Notes under the pieces: model-generated
The model's database searches: none
The model's input: the letters and a program-made list of their open reading frames with translations, nothing else
What the model was told of the DNA's origin: nothing
Made by a program: the position numbers and the translations under genes
Assembly: GCA_015229165.1 (NCBI GenBank)
Contig: JADGCD010000001.1
Location: 1 to 48,456, forward strand
Source of the DNA: Nitrospinota bacterium
GTDB lineage: Bacteria; Nitrospinota_A; UBA7883; JADGGD01
Length of the DNA: 48,456 nucleotides
Reading direction: 5' to 3'
In this document: positions 21,585-29,695 of the stretch, one piece after another
How the letters are laid out: every line of letters starts with the position of its first letter
Position numbering within the stretch: the first letter of the stretch is position 1

Positions 21585-23900
21585 ATGGGCGCATATCCCT
21601 GCCGGAATGCCTTTGCGACCGTCTGCCTCCTCGTCCTCGCGGCGACGGTAGGTTCCGAAGAGGCCTTTGCCCGCCCCGCTCCGGAGGAGCAGGGACAATC
21701 GTCAACCGCCCCCGGATTCCTTGCCGGACGGGAAATGACCATCCCCGATTCGGGGGTTTTTAAGGTCGAACCGGCGCTTCGCCCTCGAGTCGAGTTCTGG
21801 AAAGGGATCTACAGCCGCTACACCACCGGCCAGGTGGTGATCCACGACCGTGACAACATGGGGGTCACCTTCGAGGTTGTCGATCTCAAGGGGCCGGGGA
21901 ACCGTGGGCGGCGCCATCTGGTGCGCGACCGGGTCGCCTACTACCGCCGCATTCTTACCCATCTCTGGAAAGAGAAAGGGGAAGCGAACACTCCCGAAGA
22001 ACGACGGATCGTGGCCGCCTACGCCGAAGTCCCCGGCAGCTATCACAAGTATAAGCGGGCCGCCGACAACATTCGGGGCCAACTCGGTCAGGCCGACCGT
22101 TTCCGCGAAGGGCTTATCCGCTCCGGGCGTCACTTGGCCCACATCCAGAGCGTCCTCAAATCGTACGGCGTGCCGGTCGAACTGTGCGCCCTTCCCCATG
22201 TCGAGTCATCGTTCAACTACAAGGCCTACTCCTCCGTCGGCGCCGCCGGTATTTGGCAGTTCATGCGGGGGACCGGTCGTCTCTTTATGCACGTCGATTA
22301 CAGCATCGACGAGCGGCGCGACCCGATCATCGCCACCGAGGGGGCTGCCCGCCTGCTCAAGAGCAACTACGCGGAGCTGGGCTCCTGGCCGTTGGCTATC
22401 ACCGCCTACAACCACGGTGTCAACGGCATGAAGCGGGCCAAGAAGCGATATGGCGACGATATCGCCACGATCATCGACCAGCACCAGAGCCGTGCGTTCG
22501 GTTTCGCTTCCAAGAACTTCTACACCGAATTTTTAGCCGCCCTCGATGTCGCCCGCAACTACAAAGAACATTTCGGCGACCTTGCCTTCGAACCCCCCTT
22601 TGTCTATGACGAGGTTCGGCTCGACCGGCACATCCCCGCTCGCGCTATCACCACCGTCGCCGGCATCGACACCGATACCCTGCGTGAATACAACCTCGCC
22701 CTGCGCGACCCGGTCTGGAGCGGTTCCCGCCACATTCCTAAAGGATATGTTCTCAAGGTTCCCGCCGGGCGTGGGGACACGGTCGTGGCTTCACTCTCGA
22801 ACCTTCCTTCCAGCTACGCTGCGGCCTCGCCCAAAGGGGGCGGCTCATCGCATGTTGTTAGGCGGGGAGAGTCACTTTCCACCATCGCCGCCCGCTATCG
22901 GGTGTCGGTCGCCTCTCTGAAAGCGGCGAACCGGCAGAAGAAGAACTCCATTCGGATCGGCCAAAAGCTTCGCATTCCTGGCGACAACGGCAATGTCGAG
23001 CAGGCGGTCTACGTCGCATCCACGAGAACCGAATCGGCCCCGGCCCCGGTCGCTGAACAGGTCGTCGCGCAGAACGTGACCCACCCTGCCCTGATGGAGA
23101 CTGCGCAGACCGGCGCGGCTGTCCATGTGGTCCGTCGCGGGGAGACCCTCTATCGGATCGCCCGCGCAAACAAGATGTCGGTCGCCCGCCTCAAAAACCT
23201 GAACAGCCTTTCGCGGGGAACGATTTATCCCGGCCAGCGTCTGGTCATCGACGGAGACGCCCCCCTGCCGAAGGTGGCGTCGGTCGCCCCGGTGGCGGTC
23301 AAAGTGCCGCCCCTTGACACCCGCACCGAGGAATCGGCGTCCGGCGCCGAAGGGGATGCGCTCGATCCCAAGTTGACCGAAGCGGCCACCGCCGGGGACC
23401 AATCGCCGGTCATCGACCGGGACGGGGAGTTCGTCGAAATCAACGGGCGCCGCTTGCAGGTTTCCCGTGGCGACTACATTGTCCGTTCCGTCAAGGGGCG
23501 GACCGGAGAGATTGTCATCGACGCCGAAGAGACCCTCGGCCATCTGGCGGAGTGGCTTGAAACCAGCGGCACGGCCATACAGCAGCTCAACCGCTCCAAC
23601 CTGCGCCGCAGCATGCGGATCGGGATGCGGGTCCGCATCCCCTTGGGGAAAGTTTCGGCGGAGACCTTCACCGCCCGGCGGCTGGAATACCACATGCAAT
23701 TGCTCGAAGACTTCTTCCAGGCCTACAAGGTCGGGGGGGAGAAAACCGTCAAGATCCGGCGCGGCCAGTCCCTCTGGGAGCTGTGCCAGAACGAGGAAGA
23801 GACTCCCCTGTGGCTGGTCCGGCTCTACAACCGCGAGGCCGACCTGAACAGCCTTCGTCCGGGAGACACCCTGACCATCCCGGTGGTGGAGAAAAAATAG
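21585..23900 (+). CDS. MltD-like lytic transglycosylase with four LysM repeats
   Basis: A 771-residue periplasmic or envelope-bound murein hydrolase. A signal peptide (about residues 1-29, ending 'EEAFA') is followed by the SLT domain near residues 195-310, with catalytic Glu in 'CALPHVESSFNYKAYS' and 'GAAGIWQFMRGTGRLF', and the 'ITAYNHGVNGM' motif. The C-terminal half has LysM peptidoglycan-binding repeats: 'VVRRGESLSTIAARYRVS', 'VVRRGETLYRIARANKMS', a divergent one near residue 640, and 'KIRRGQSLWELCQNEEE' at the end. It cleaves glycan strands with formation of 1,6-anhydro ends. The N-terminal 190 residues are family-specific helices. Probably controlled by the XRE regulator upstream. Confidence 0.9.
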   Translation: MGAYPCRNAFATVCLLVLAATVGSEEAFARPAPEEQGQSSTAPGFLAGREMTIPDSGVFKVEPALRPRVEFWKGIYSRYTTGQVVIHDRDNMGVTFEVVDLKGPGNRGRRHLVRDRVAYYRRILTHLWKEKGEANTPEERRIVAAYAEVPGSYHKYKRAADNIRGQLGQADRFREGLIRSGRHLAHIQSVLKSYGVPVELCALPHVESSFNYKAYSSVGAAGIWQFMRGTGRLFMHVDYSIDERRDPIIATEGAARLLKSNYAELGSWPLAITAYNHGVNGMKRAKKRYGDDIATIIDQHQSRAFGFASKNFYTEFLAALDVARNYKEHFGDLAFEPPFVYDEVRLDRHIPARAITTVAGIDTDTLREYNLALRDPVWSGSRHIPKGYVLKVPAGRGDTVVASLSNLPSSYAAASPKGGGSSHVVRRGESLSTIAARYRVSVASLKAANRQKKNSIRIGQKLRIPGDNGNVEQAVYVASTRTESAPAPVAEQVVAQNVTHPALMETAQTGAAVHVVRRGETLYRIARANKMSVARLKNLNSLSRGTIYPGQRLVIDGDAPLPKVASVAPVAVKVPPLDTRTEESASGAEGDALDPKLTEAATAGDQSPVIDRDGEFVEINGRRLQVSRGDYIVRSVKGRTGEIVIDAEETLGHLAEWLETSGTAIQQLNRSNLRRSMRIGMRVRIPLGKVSAETFTARRLEYHMQLLEDFFQAYKVGGEKTVKIRRGQSLWELCQNEEETPLWLVRLYNREADLNSLRPGDTLTIPVVEKK

Positions 23901-23906
23901 CCCCGT

Positions 23907-23932
23907 AGTCGGGGGAGCCGTCTCCCCCGACT
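23907..23932 (+). terminator. Strong hairpin after the lytic transglycosylase gene
   Basis: AGTCGGGGGAG-CCGT-CTCCCCCGACT: a perfect 11-bp stem with a 4-nt loop, starting 6 bp after the stop codon. There is no T tract, so it may work with Rho or as an RNA-end stabiliser. Confidence 0.6.
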
Positions 23933-23995
23933 GCGTGCAACAACGCGGCGGTCTCTTTCAACCAGCGGTTGCTCCCCTTTCCTCCCCTCCCCCCG

Positions 23996-24001
23996 TATAA
24001 T
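23996..24001 (+). promoter_or_regulatory. -10 box of the homocysteine methyltransferase/MTHFR gene
   Basis: A perfect TATAAT after a pyrimidine-rich stretch (CTCCCCCCG). The leader to ATG 24037 would be about 29 nt. No good -35 is visible. The same 'CTCCCCGTATAAT' arrangement occurs at 21450-21462. Confidence 0.4.
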
Positions 24002-24036
24002 GCCTGAATCGTCCACACCGACAATTCCGTAAACCG

Positions 24037-25863
24037 ATGCCCGAAACGTTTCTCGATGCGATCCGCTCCCGCGTACTCGTCGGTGACGGCGCCACCGCCA
24101 CCATGTTTTACGAGAAGGGAGTCCTGATCAACCGGTGCTATGAAGAGCTCAACCTGACGCAGCCCGACATGGTGCGCGATCTCCACCGGGAATACATCAA
24201 GGCGGGCGCCGACCTGATCCAGACCAACACCTTCGCCGCAAACCGGTTCAAGCTGCGCCGGTTCGGGCTCGAAGAAAAGGTGGGCGAGATCAACAAGGCT
24301 GGCGTCGCCCTCGCCCGCGAAGAGTCGCGGGGCGCGGTCTTCGTCGCCGGCGACGTCGGCCCTTTGGGGCCATCGCTCGAGCCGATCGGCATAGTGACGC
24401 GGGACGTCGCCCGGGACGCCTACCGGGAGCAGATCGGCGCCCTTCTCGAAGGGAAACCCGATCTTCTGGTTTTCGAAACCTTTCACGACGTTGACGAACT
24501 GGAGTTGGCCATCGGCGTCGCCCGGTCGATCGATCCGGCCATAGCCATTGTCGCCCAGGTCGCTTTCGAAGAAGGGGGCGCCACGCTGCTGGGAGCGACG
24601 CCGGAGCAGGTGGCCATCCGACTGGAGGCCGCCGGAGCCGATGTCATCGGCGCCAACTGCTCCACCGGTCCCTCGCACATGCTGGCCACGGTGGAGCGGA
24701 TGATCGCCGCCACCCGCCTCCCGGTCTCCGCCCAACCCAACGCCGGGATGCCGGAGCGACTCGACGACCGGCTGGTCTACCTGACTACCCCCGAATACCT
24801 GATGACCTTCGGCAAACGGTTCATCCGGGCCGGGGCGCGGCTGGTCGGCGGATGTTGCGGCACCACCCCCCGTCACATCGCCCTGCTCAAGGGGGCGGCG
24901 TTGGCCCTCTCCCCGTCCCGCGTGGAGGTCAAGGAGCGCAAAGACGACCCCCTCTTGTCCGAAGCGGTCGCCCCGGTTCCGACCGCCGAAAAGAGCCCCT
25001 TCGCAGCGAAACTGGCCGAAGGGCGCTGGGTCCAGTCGGTGGAGCTGTTGCCGCCGAAAGGGGCCGACCCGGAAAAGATCATCATCGCCGCCCGGACCCT
25101 CCATGCGGCGGGGATCGACTGCATCAACATCCCCGACGGTCCCCGGGCCATGGCCCGGATGAACCCCCTCTCGCTAGCCATTCTCCTGCGGCAGGACCCG
25201 GGAATCGAACCGATCATCCACTACACCTGCCGGGACAAGAACCTTCTCGGCATGCAGTCGGACATCCTGGGCGCCCACGCCGTCGGCGTCCGGAACATCC
25301 TCGCCATCACCGGCGATCCCCCCAAACTTGGCAACTATCCCGACGCCACCGCCGTCTACGACGTCGACGCCATCGGTCTGGTCAAGATGATCCGCAATCT
25401 CAACCGGGGGCTTGACATCGTCGGCAACCCGATTCAGGGGCAGTCTGCCATTCACATCGGCGTCGGCGCCAATCCCGGCGCCCTCAACTTCGACGAGGAG
25501 ATTCGCCGCTTCGAACAAAAGGTCGAGGCGGGCGCCGAATACTGCATGACCCAGCCGGTATTCGAGCTTCCCCTGCTGGAGAAGTTCCTCAGGCGGATCG
25601 AGCCGTTTCGCATCCCTGTGCTGGTGGGAATCCTGCCGCTGGCCTCCTACCGCTCCGCCGAGTTTCTCCACAACGAAGTTCCCGGCATGCAGATTCCCGA
25701 AGCGATCCGCGCCCGGCTCAGGGACGCCGGAGAGGGGGCCCGCTCCGTCGGTGTGGAGATCGCCCGCAACGCGCTGGACGCCTGTCGTTCATCGGTGGAG
25801 GGGGTCTACGTCATGGCGCCGGTGGGGGGCGCCGCCACCGCCCTAGCGGTGCTGAATCCGTAA
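24037..25863 (+). CDS. yitJ: Bifunctional homocysteine S-methyltransferase / 5,10-methylenetetrahydrofolate reductase
   Basis: A 608-residue fusion with the architecture of Bacillus YitJ. Residues 1-285 form a zinc-dependent homocysteine methyltransferase: 'VLVGDGATATMFYEKG', 'GADLIQTNTFAANRFKL', a zinc Cys in 'IGANCSTGPSHML' and the Cys pair in 'VGGCCGTTPRHI'. Residues 320-608 form a MetF-type reductase barrel: 'VELLPPKGADPEKI', 'IHYTCRDKNLLGMQSDILGA', 'ILAITGDPPKLGNYPD'. It makes methyl-THF and may use it or another donor to form methionine. It lacks the cobalamin domain of MetH. It is transcribed alone, before rho. Confidence 0.93.
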   Translation: MPETFLDAIRSRVLVGDGATATMFYEKGVLINRCYEELNLTQPDMVRDLHREYIKAGADLIQTNTFAANRFKLRRFGLEEKVGEINKAGVALAREESRGAVFVAGDVGPLGPSLEPIGIVTRDVARDAYREQIGALLEGKPDLLVFETFHDVDELELAIGVARSIDPAIAIVAQVAFEEGGATLLGATPEQVAIRLEAAGADVIGANCSTGPSHMLATVERMIAATRLPVSAQPNAGMPERLDDRLVYLTTPEYLMTFGKRFIRAGARLVGGCCGTTPRHIALLKGAALALSPSRVEVKERKDDPLLSEAVAPVPTAEKSPFAAKLAEGRWVQSVELLPPKGADPEKIIIAARTLHAAGIDCINIPDGPRAMARMNPLSLAILLRQDPGIEPIIHYTCRDKNLLGMQSDILGAHAVGVRNILAITGDPPKLGNYPDATAVYDVDAIGLVKMIRNLNRGLDIVGNPIQGQSAIHIGVGANPGALNFDEEIRRFEQKVEAGAEYCMTQPVFELPLLEKFLRRIEPFRIPVLVGILPLASYRSAEFLHNEVPGMQIPEAIRARLRDAGEGARSVGVEIARNALDACRSSVEGVYVMAPVGGAATALAVLNP

Positions 25864-25872
25864 GAGAATCGC

Positions 25873-25901
25873 TTCCCAAGGGGAGGCGGCTGTGGTATAA
25901 A
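25873..25901 (+). promoter_or_regulatory. Sigma-70-like promoter for rho
   Basis: TTCCCA (25873-25878), 17-bp spacer, TATAAA (25896-25901). It predicts a leader of about 195 nt before rho, long enough for autoregulation. Confidence 0.5.
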
Positions 25902-26045
25902 TATCCACCGGGTTGGACAGGGGATTACCCCCCGTTGTTCCGACGATTCCCCGTTGCACACGACCGCCCCCTTCCCGACCACAGACCGGTCGGAACAGGT
26001 ACGGTCATCACGATCTCTCCCGCACGCGACGAGAGATTCCCTTGC

Positions 26046-26069
26046 GCCCCCGCCCCGAAGGACGGGGGC
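26046..26069 (+). promoter_or_regulatory. Hairpin in the rho leader
   Basis: GCCCCCG and CGGGGGC form a 7-bp perfect stem around a 10-nt loop that can extend by two more pairs past a mismatch. It ends 33 bp before the rho start codon. It could be an attenuator or protect the leader; E. coli rho is autoregulated in its leader, though by other sequences. Confidence 0.35.
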
Positions 26070-26102
26070 CTCCATCAACGCGATGAAGGACGAATAAACG
26101 GC

Positions 26103-27221
26103 ATGGCTGAACTGACACCCGTCAGCGGCGTACTCGACATCACCGACAAAGGGTTCGGCTTTCTGCGCTCCCTCGACCGTGGGCTTGGCATCAACCCCGA
26201 AGACCCTTATGTGGGGCAGAACATCGTCCGCAAGTTCAAGCTCCAGCAAGGGATGTTCATCGTCGGTCGGGGGGCGAAAAAGAGTGAGAAGCAGTCCAAC
26301 CTCGCGTTGGAAGTGATCGAGACCATCGACGGCCTCACACCGGAGGCGTCGATGCAGCGGCGTCCCTTCAACAAACTGGTGGTGGTCGACCCCACCCAGA
26401 AGCTCAAGCTCGAAACCGGAAAGAAACCCCTCACCACCCGGGTCATCGACCTTTTCGCCCCCATCGGCAAGGGACAGCGGGCGCTGATGGTCTCGCCCCC
26501 CAAGGTCGGCAAGACCACCTTTCTCGAAGACATCGCCAAGGCGGTCAAGGCCAACCATCCCGAAACCCATGTCATCATCTACCTCATCGACGAGCGCCCC
26601 GAAGAGGTGACCCAGTTCAAGCGCGGCGTCGGCGGCGAAGTGATCGCCACCAGCTTCGACTCCTCCCTCACCGAGCAGATCCGGGTCTCCGAGCTGGTGC
26701 TGGAGCGGGTGCAGCGGCTGGTGGAGGCCGGGTCCGACGTGGTCCTCATCATGGACTCCATCACCCGGCTCGGACGGGCCTTCAACAAGGCCGCCGACGG
26801 CAAGGGGAAGACGCTTTCCGGCGGCGTGGCGGCCAACGCTCTGGAGTTCCCCCGCAAGTTCTTCGGCGCCGCCCGGAACATCGAAGACGGCGGGTCGCTG
26901 ACCATCATCGGCACCTGCCTCGTCGACACCGGCAGCAAGATGGACGAGGTGATCTTCCAAGAGTTCAAGGGGACCGGCAACACCGAACTGGTGCTGGAGA
27001 AACAACTGGCCGAAGAGAGGATATTCCCCGCCGTCAATCTCTCCATGTCCGGCACGCGCAAGGAGGAAAAACTCCAGAGCGAAGCCGATCTGAAAAAAAT
27101 CTGGACCCTCATGCGGGCCGTGGCCAACGACCGGAATTTCCAGAAGTACAAGGCCATGCTGGAGCGGATGGAGCAGTTCGAGACCAACGCCGCCTTCCTC
27201 GACTCCATCCCTTCACGCTAA
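26103..27221 (+). CDS. rho: Transcription termination factor Rho (short form)
   Basis: A 372-residue hexameric RNA helicase that ends transcription. It begins directly with the cold-shock RNA-binding domain ('VSGVLDITDKGFGFLRSLD'), followed by Walker A 'SPPKVGKTTFLED', Walker B 'SDVVLIMDSITRLGRA', the Q loop region 'GKTLSGGVAANALEFPRKFF' and the arginine-finger segment. Compared with E. coli (419 residues) the N-terminal helical Rho_N domain is missing; upstream in-frame sequence to 25935 lacks that domain. ATG 26103 is the first codon giving similarity; the ribosome site (AAGGA) is rather far. Confidence 0.94.
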   Translation: MAELTPVSGVLDITDKGFGFLRSLDRGLGINPEDPYVGQNIVRKFKLQQGMFIVGRGAKKSEKQSNLALEVIETIDGLTPEASMQRRPFNKLVVVDPTQKLKLETGKKPLTTRVIDLFAPIGKGQRALMVSPPKVGKTTFLEDIAKAVKANHPETHVIIYLIDERPEEVTQFKRGVGGEVIATSFDSSLTEQIRVSELVLERVQRLVEAGSDVVLIMDSITRLGRAFNKAADGKGKTLSGGVAANALEFPRKFFGAARNIEDGGSLTIIGTCLVDTGSKMDEVIFQEFKGTGNTELVLEKQLAEERIFPAVNLSMSGTRKEEKLQSEADLKKIWTLMRAVANDRNFQKYKAMLERMEQFETNAAFLDSIPSR

Positions 27222-27229
27222 GGGGTTAC

Positions 27230-28684
27230 GTGAGCGGACGACCGTTCGAACCGGACGGCGCCCACTCCCCCGTCGAGAATGTCCCTGCCCCGCTGGACGC
27301 CGTGGTCCGGCGGGTCGCCACCCTTTTCCCCGGCAGCTTTCTGGTCGGCGGGGCCGTGCGCGACCTTCTTATGGGCCGCATTCCTGAGGATTATGATCTG
27401 GCCGTCGCGGGCGACCCGGTCGAGCTTCTGCGTGAAGAGGCCGCCAGCCACCGCCTCGGCTTCGTCCTGCTGGACCCGGATCGGCGCATCGCCCGGATTG
27501 TGGTGAAAGAGCCCCGTCTGACCCTTGACGCCGCGCCGATGGAGGGGGGGAGCGTGGCCGTCGACCTCGCCCGACGCGACTTCACCGTCAACGCCATCGC
27601 CCTGTCATTGCGGGACGGAACCGTCACCGACCTTTTCGGGGGCGTCGACGACCTCCGCCAACGGAGCTTGCGCCCGGTGACAACGGCGATTTTCGCCGAC
27701 GATCCGGCCCGTCTTCTGCGCCTCTACCGTCTGGCGGTCACGCGCGATATGCGCCCCAACGACGATGCGCGACGGATGGCGCGGGAGCAGGGGGCGCTGA
27801 TCGACAGCGTTCCCGCCGAGCGGTTATGGCAGGAGTTGGCGCGGCTCTTCGCCCTCCCCTGCGCCGGGGCGGTCCGTCTGATGGCCGACGACCGGATCCT
27901 CGACCGCCTCTTTCCGGCGCTCTCAATGGGTCGGGGCATGTCCCAGAACCGGTGGCATCACCTCGACGTTTTCGAGCATTCGTTGGCGACCCTGCAAGCG
28001 CTCGACGAGATACTCGCCGATCCGTCGCCGCTGGGGCTGGCGCCTCCCCAACTGGCCGCCCGCCTCGCCGCAGAGATCGCCCACGGCGTTCCCCGCTCGG
28101 TTCCGCTACGGCTAGCGGCGCTGTTGCATGACATCGGCAAGCCCCTCTGTCGAAGTGTGCAGGATGGGGTCGTCCGTTTCTTGCGGCACGACGAGGTGGG
28201 CGACCATCTCGCTTCGCGACGACTACGTGAGCTTGCGGCGCCCAATACCGTGGTAGAGGGGGTCTCCCTGCTGGTCCGAAACCACCTTCGCCCCCTTAAC
28301 GCCCTCCACGAGGGAGCGCTGACCCGTCGCGCCGCGTGGCGGTACGGGCAGGTGATGGGGGCGATGCGGACGGAGGGGGCGTCGCTGGCCTGGGCCGACG
28401 CGCTGGCGACCGGCGGGCCGGCGGTGACCGCCGAGCGACGGGAGCAGGAGCGTCAGGCGTTGAGCGCCCTTTTGCGGGAGGATGAGGCCGCTCCACAGCG
28501 GAAACGGTTTCTCGACGGTCACGCAGTGATGGACCTGACCGGTCTTGCGGAAGGGAGTGCGGTGGGGAGACTCCTTGCGGCGCTGGAAGAGGCGGTCGGC
28601 GTCGGCGAGGTGACGTGCCGTGGGGAGGCGATTGTCTTTGTCCGTACGCTGGCGGCGCAGGAGGCCGGGAAGGATCGCCGTTGA
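27230..28684 (+). CDS. tRNA nucleotidyltransferase/poly(A) polymerase family protein with HD domain
   Basis: A 484-residue class II nucleotidyltransferase. The head domain has 'FLVGGAVRDLLMGRIPEDYD' (metal-binding aspartates in EDYDLAV) and 'LARRDFTVNAIALSL'; the neck has 'DPARLLRLYRLAV'. An HD phosphohydrolase domain follows with 'LRLAALLHDIGKPL' and 'LRHDEVGDHLAS'. It could be a full CCA-adding enzyme, an A- or CC-adding partner, or a poly(A) polymerase; motifs do not decide. The start is GTG 27230, with AAGGGG 4 nt upstream, 8 bp after rho, so it is likely co-transcribed with rho. Confidence 0.85.
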   Translation: MSGRPFEPDGAHSPVENVPAPLDAVVRRVATLFPGSFLVGGAVRDLLMGRIPEDYDLAVAGDPVELLREEAASHRLGFVLLDPDRRIARIVVKEPRLTLDAAPMEGGSVAVDLARRDFTVNAIALSLRDGTVTDLFGGVDDLRQRSLRPVTTAIFADDPARLLRLYRLAVTRDMRPNDDARRMAREQGALIDSVPAERLWQELARLFALPCAGAVRLMADDRILDRLFPALSMGRGMSQNRWHHLDVFEHSLATLQALDEILADPSPLGLAPPQLAARLAAEIAHGVPRSVPLRLAALLHDIGKPLCRSVQDGVVRFLRHDEVGDHLASRRLRELAAPNTVVEGVSLLVRNHLRPLNALHEGALTRRAAWRYGQVMGAMRTEGASLAWADALATGGPAVTAERREQERQALSALLREDEAAPQRKRFLDGHAVMDLTGLAEGSAVGRLLAALEEAVGVGEVTCRGEAIVFVRTLAAQEAGKDRR

Positions 28685-28708
28685 GGGAGTGAGGTTCTTT
28701 TCCTTCCC

Positions 28709-28741
28709 GTCCGCCCCCCATAGCACCGGCGCGGGGCGGAC
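28709..28741. terminator. Hairpin between convergent genes
   Basis: GTCCGCCCC (28709-28717) and GGGGCGGAC (28733-28741) form a perfect 9-bp stem with a 15-nt loop between the nucleotidyltransferase and the CheD-receiver gene. It can form on either strand; there is no T tract. Confidence 0.5.
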
Positions 28742-28750
28742 CTTCGTCCG

Positions 28751-29686
28751 TCAGATGTTGGCGATCTCGCTGGCGTCCCTTTTCTTGACATGGGCGATGG
28801 CGGCCAGCTTGATCTTTGGCCCAAGAATCTTGTTGACCGTGTCGAGCCCCTGATAGAGCTTCAGGTCCTCCTTGTCCACCACGTCGACGGCGCCGATCTC
28901 CTGCGCCCGGAAGCGCATCTTGCTCCCCTTTTGCGCCACTGACGAGACGATGATCACCGGTTTGGGATAGTGGACCATCAGCTTCTTGAGAAACGAGACC
29001 CCGTCCATTTTCGGCATGATGATGTCGAGCGTGATCACGTCCGGGTCGAGTTCGAGTATCTTCGTGCGGGCCTCGAAGGGGTCTTCCGCCTCCCCCACCA
29101 CTTCGATCTCCGGGTCGAGGGAGAGGGCCTTGCGCAGCACCCCCCGGACCGTGGCGGAGTCGTCGACGATCAGCGTCCGGATGCGCCGCCCGGCCAGATC
29201 CCTTTTCTTTGCCTCCTGATGGAGTTTGGTCTCCGACTTGGCGATGTCGCGCACCTGAACAACGCCGGTGTCGTTGTCGAAGTAGATCTTTCGTCCCCCG
29301 CCGCCGACCTGTTGTTCGACGACCGCGACCCCCAGCTCCTTGAGCGTCCGCAAGGCCATCTCGACGTTCTGTTTCCCGAGGTTCTCCTTTTCGAGGCTTC
29401 CGGCGGTCGAGTCTCCCCCACCGTAGATTTTCGCTTCGAGAACGGCGGTGTTCCGGTCGACCTTGAGCATCGCCTCCACCAGCTTGCGGGTGGCGACATC
29501 CCCCGCCTTTCCCGGCGCGTCCCCCGGCGCCCCGGTGGGAAGGAGAAAGTGGTTCATGCCGCCGAACTTTTTGTCCTTGTTGAACAGGCATACCGCCACC
29601 GAGGACCCGAGGAGGGTTGAGATGACGGTCGGTTGCCGGGTGACAGTTATCTCACCGGGCAAGAGAAACACCTGCTTCTTTTCCAT
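28751..29686 (-). CDS. CheD-like domain fused to a CheB-type receiver domain; CheD catalytic cysteine replaced by serine
   Basis: A 311-residue chemosensory protein. Residues 1-150 form a CheD deamidase fold: 'TLLGSSVAVCLFNKDKKFG' and 'GGMNHFLLP'. In active CheD the motif is LGSCV; here residue 29 is Ser (codon TCG), while His46, 17 residues later as in Thermotoga CheD (C27/H44), is kept. Deamidase activity should be lost or greatly reduced. Residues 168-295 form a receiver domain closest to CheB: acidic pair in 'TLIVDDSATVRG', phosphoacceptor D221 in 'VITLDIIMPKMDG', Lys272 in 'VDVVDKEDL'. No methylesterase domain follows. It lies 9 bp after cheA, so CheA is its probable kinase. Confidence 0.85.
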   Translation of the reverse strand: MEKKQVFLLPGEITVTRQPTVISTLLGSSVAVCLFNKDKKFGGMNHFLLPTGAPGDAPGKAGDVATRKLVEAMLKVDRNTAVLEAKIYGGGDSTAGSLEKENLGKQNVEMALRTLKELGVAVVEQQVGGGGRKIYFDNDTGVVQVRDIAKSETKLHQEAKKRDLAGRRIRTLIVDDSATVRGVLRKALSLDPEIEVVGEAEDPFEARTKILELDPDVITLDIIMPKMDGVSFLKKLMVHYPKPVIIVSSVAQKGSKMRFRAQEIGAVDVVDKEDLKLYQGLDTVNKILGPKIKLAAIAHVKKRDASEIANI

Positions 29687-29695
29687 CAGATAATC

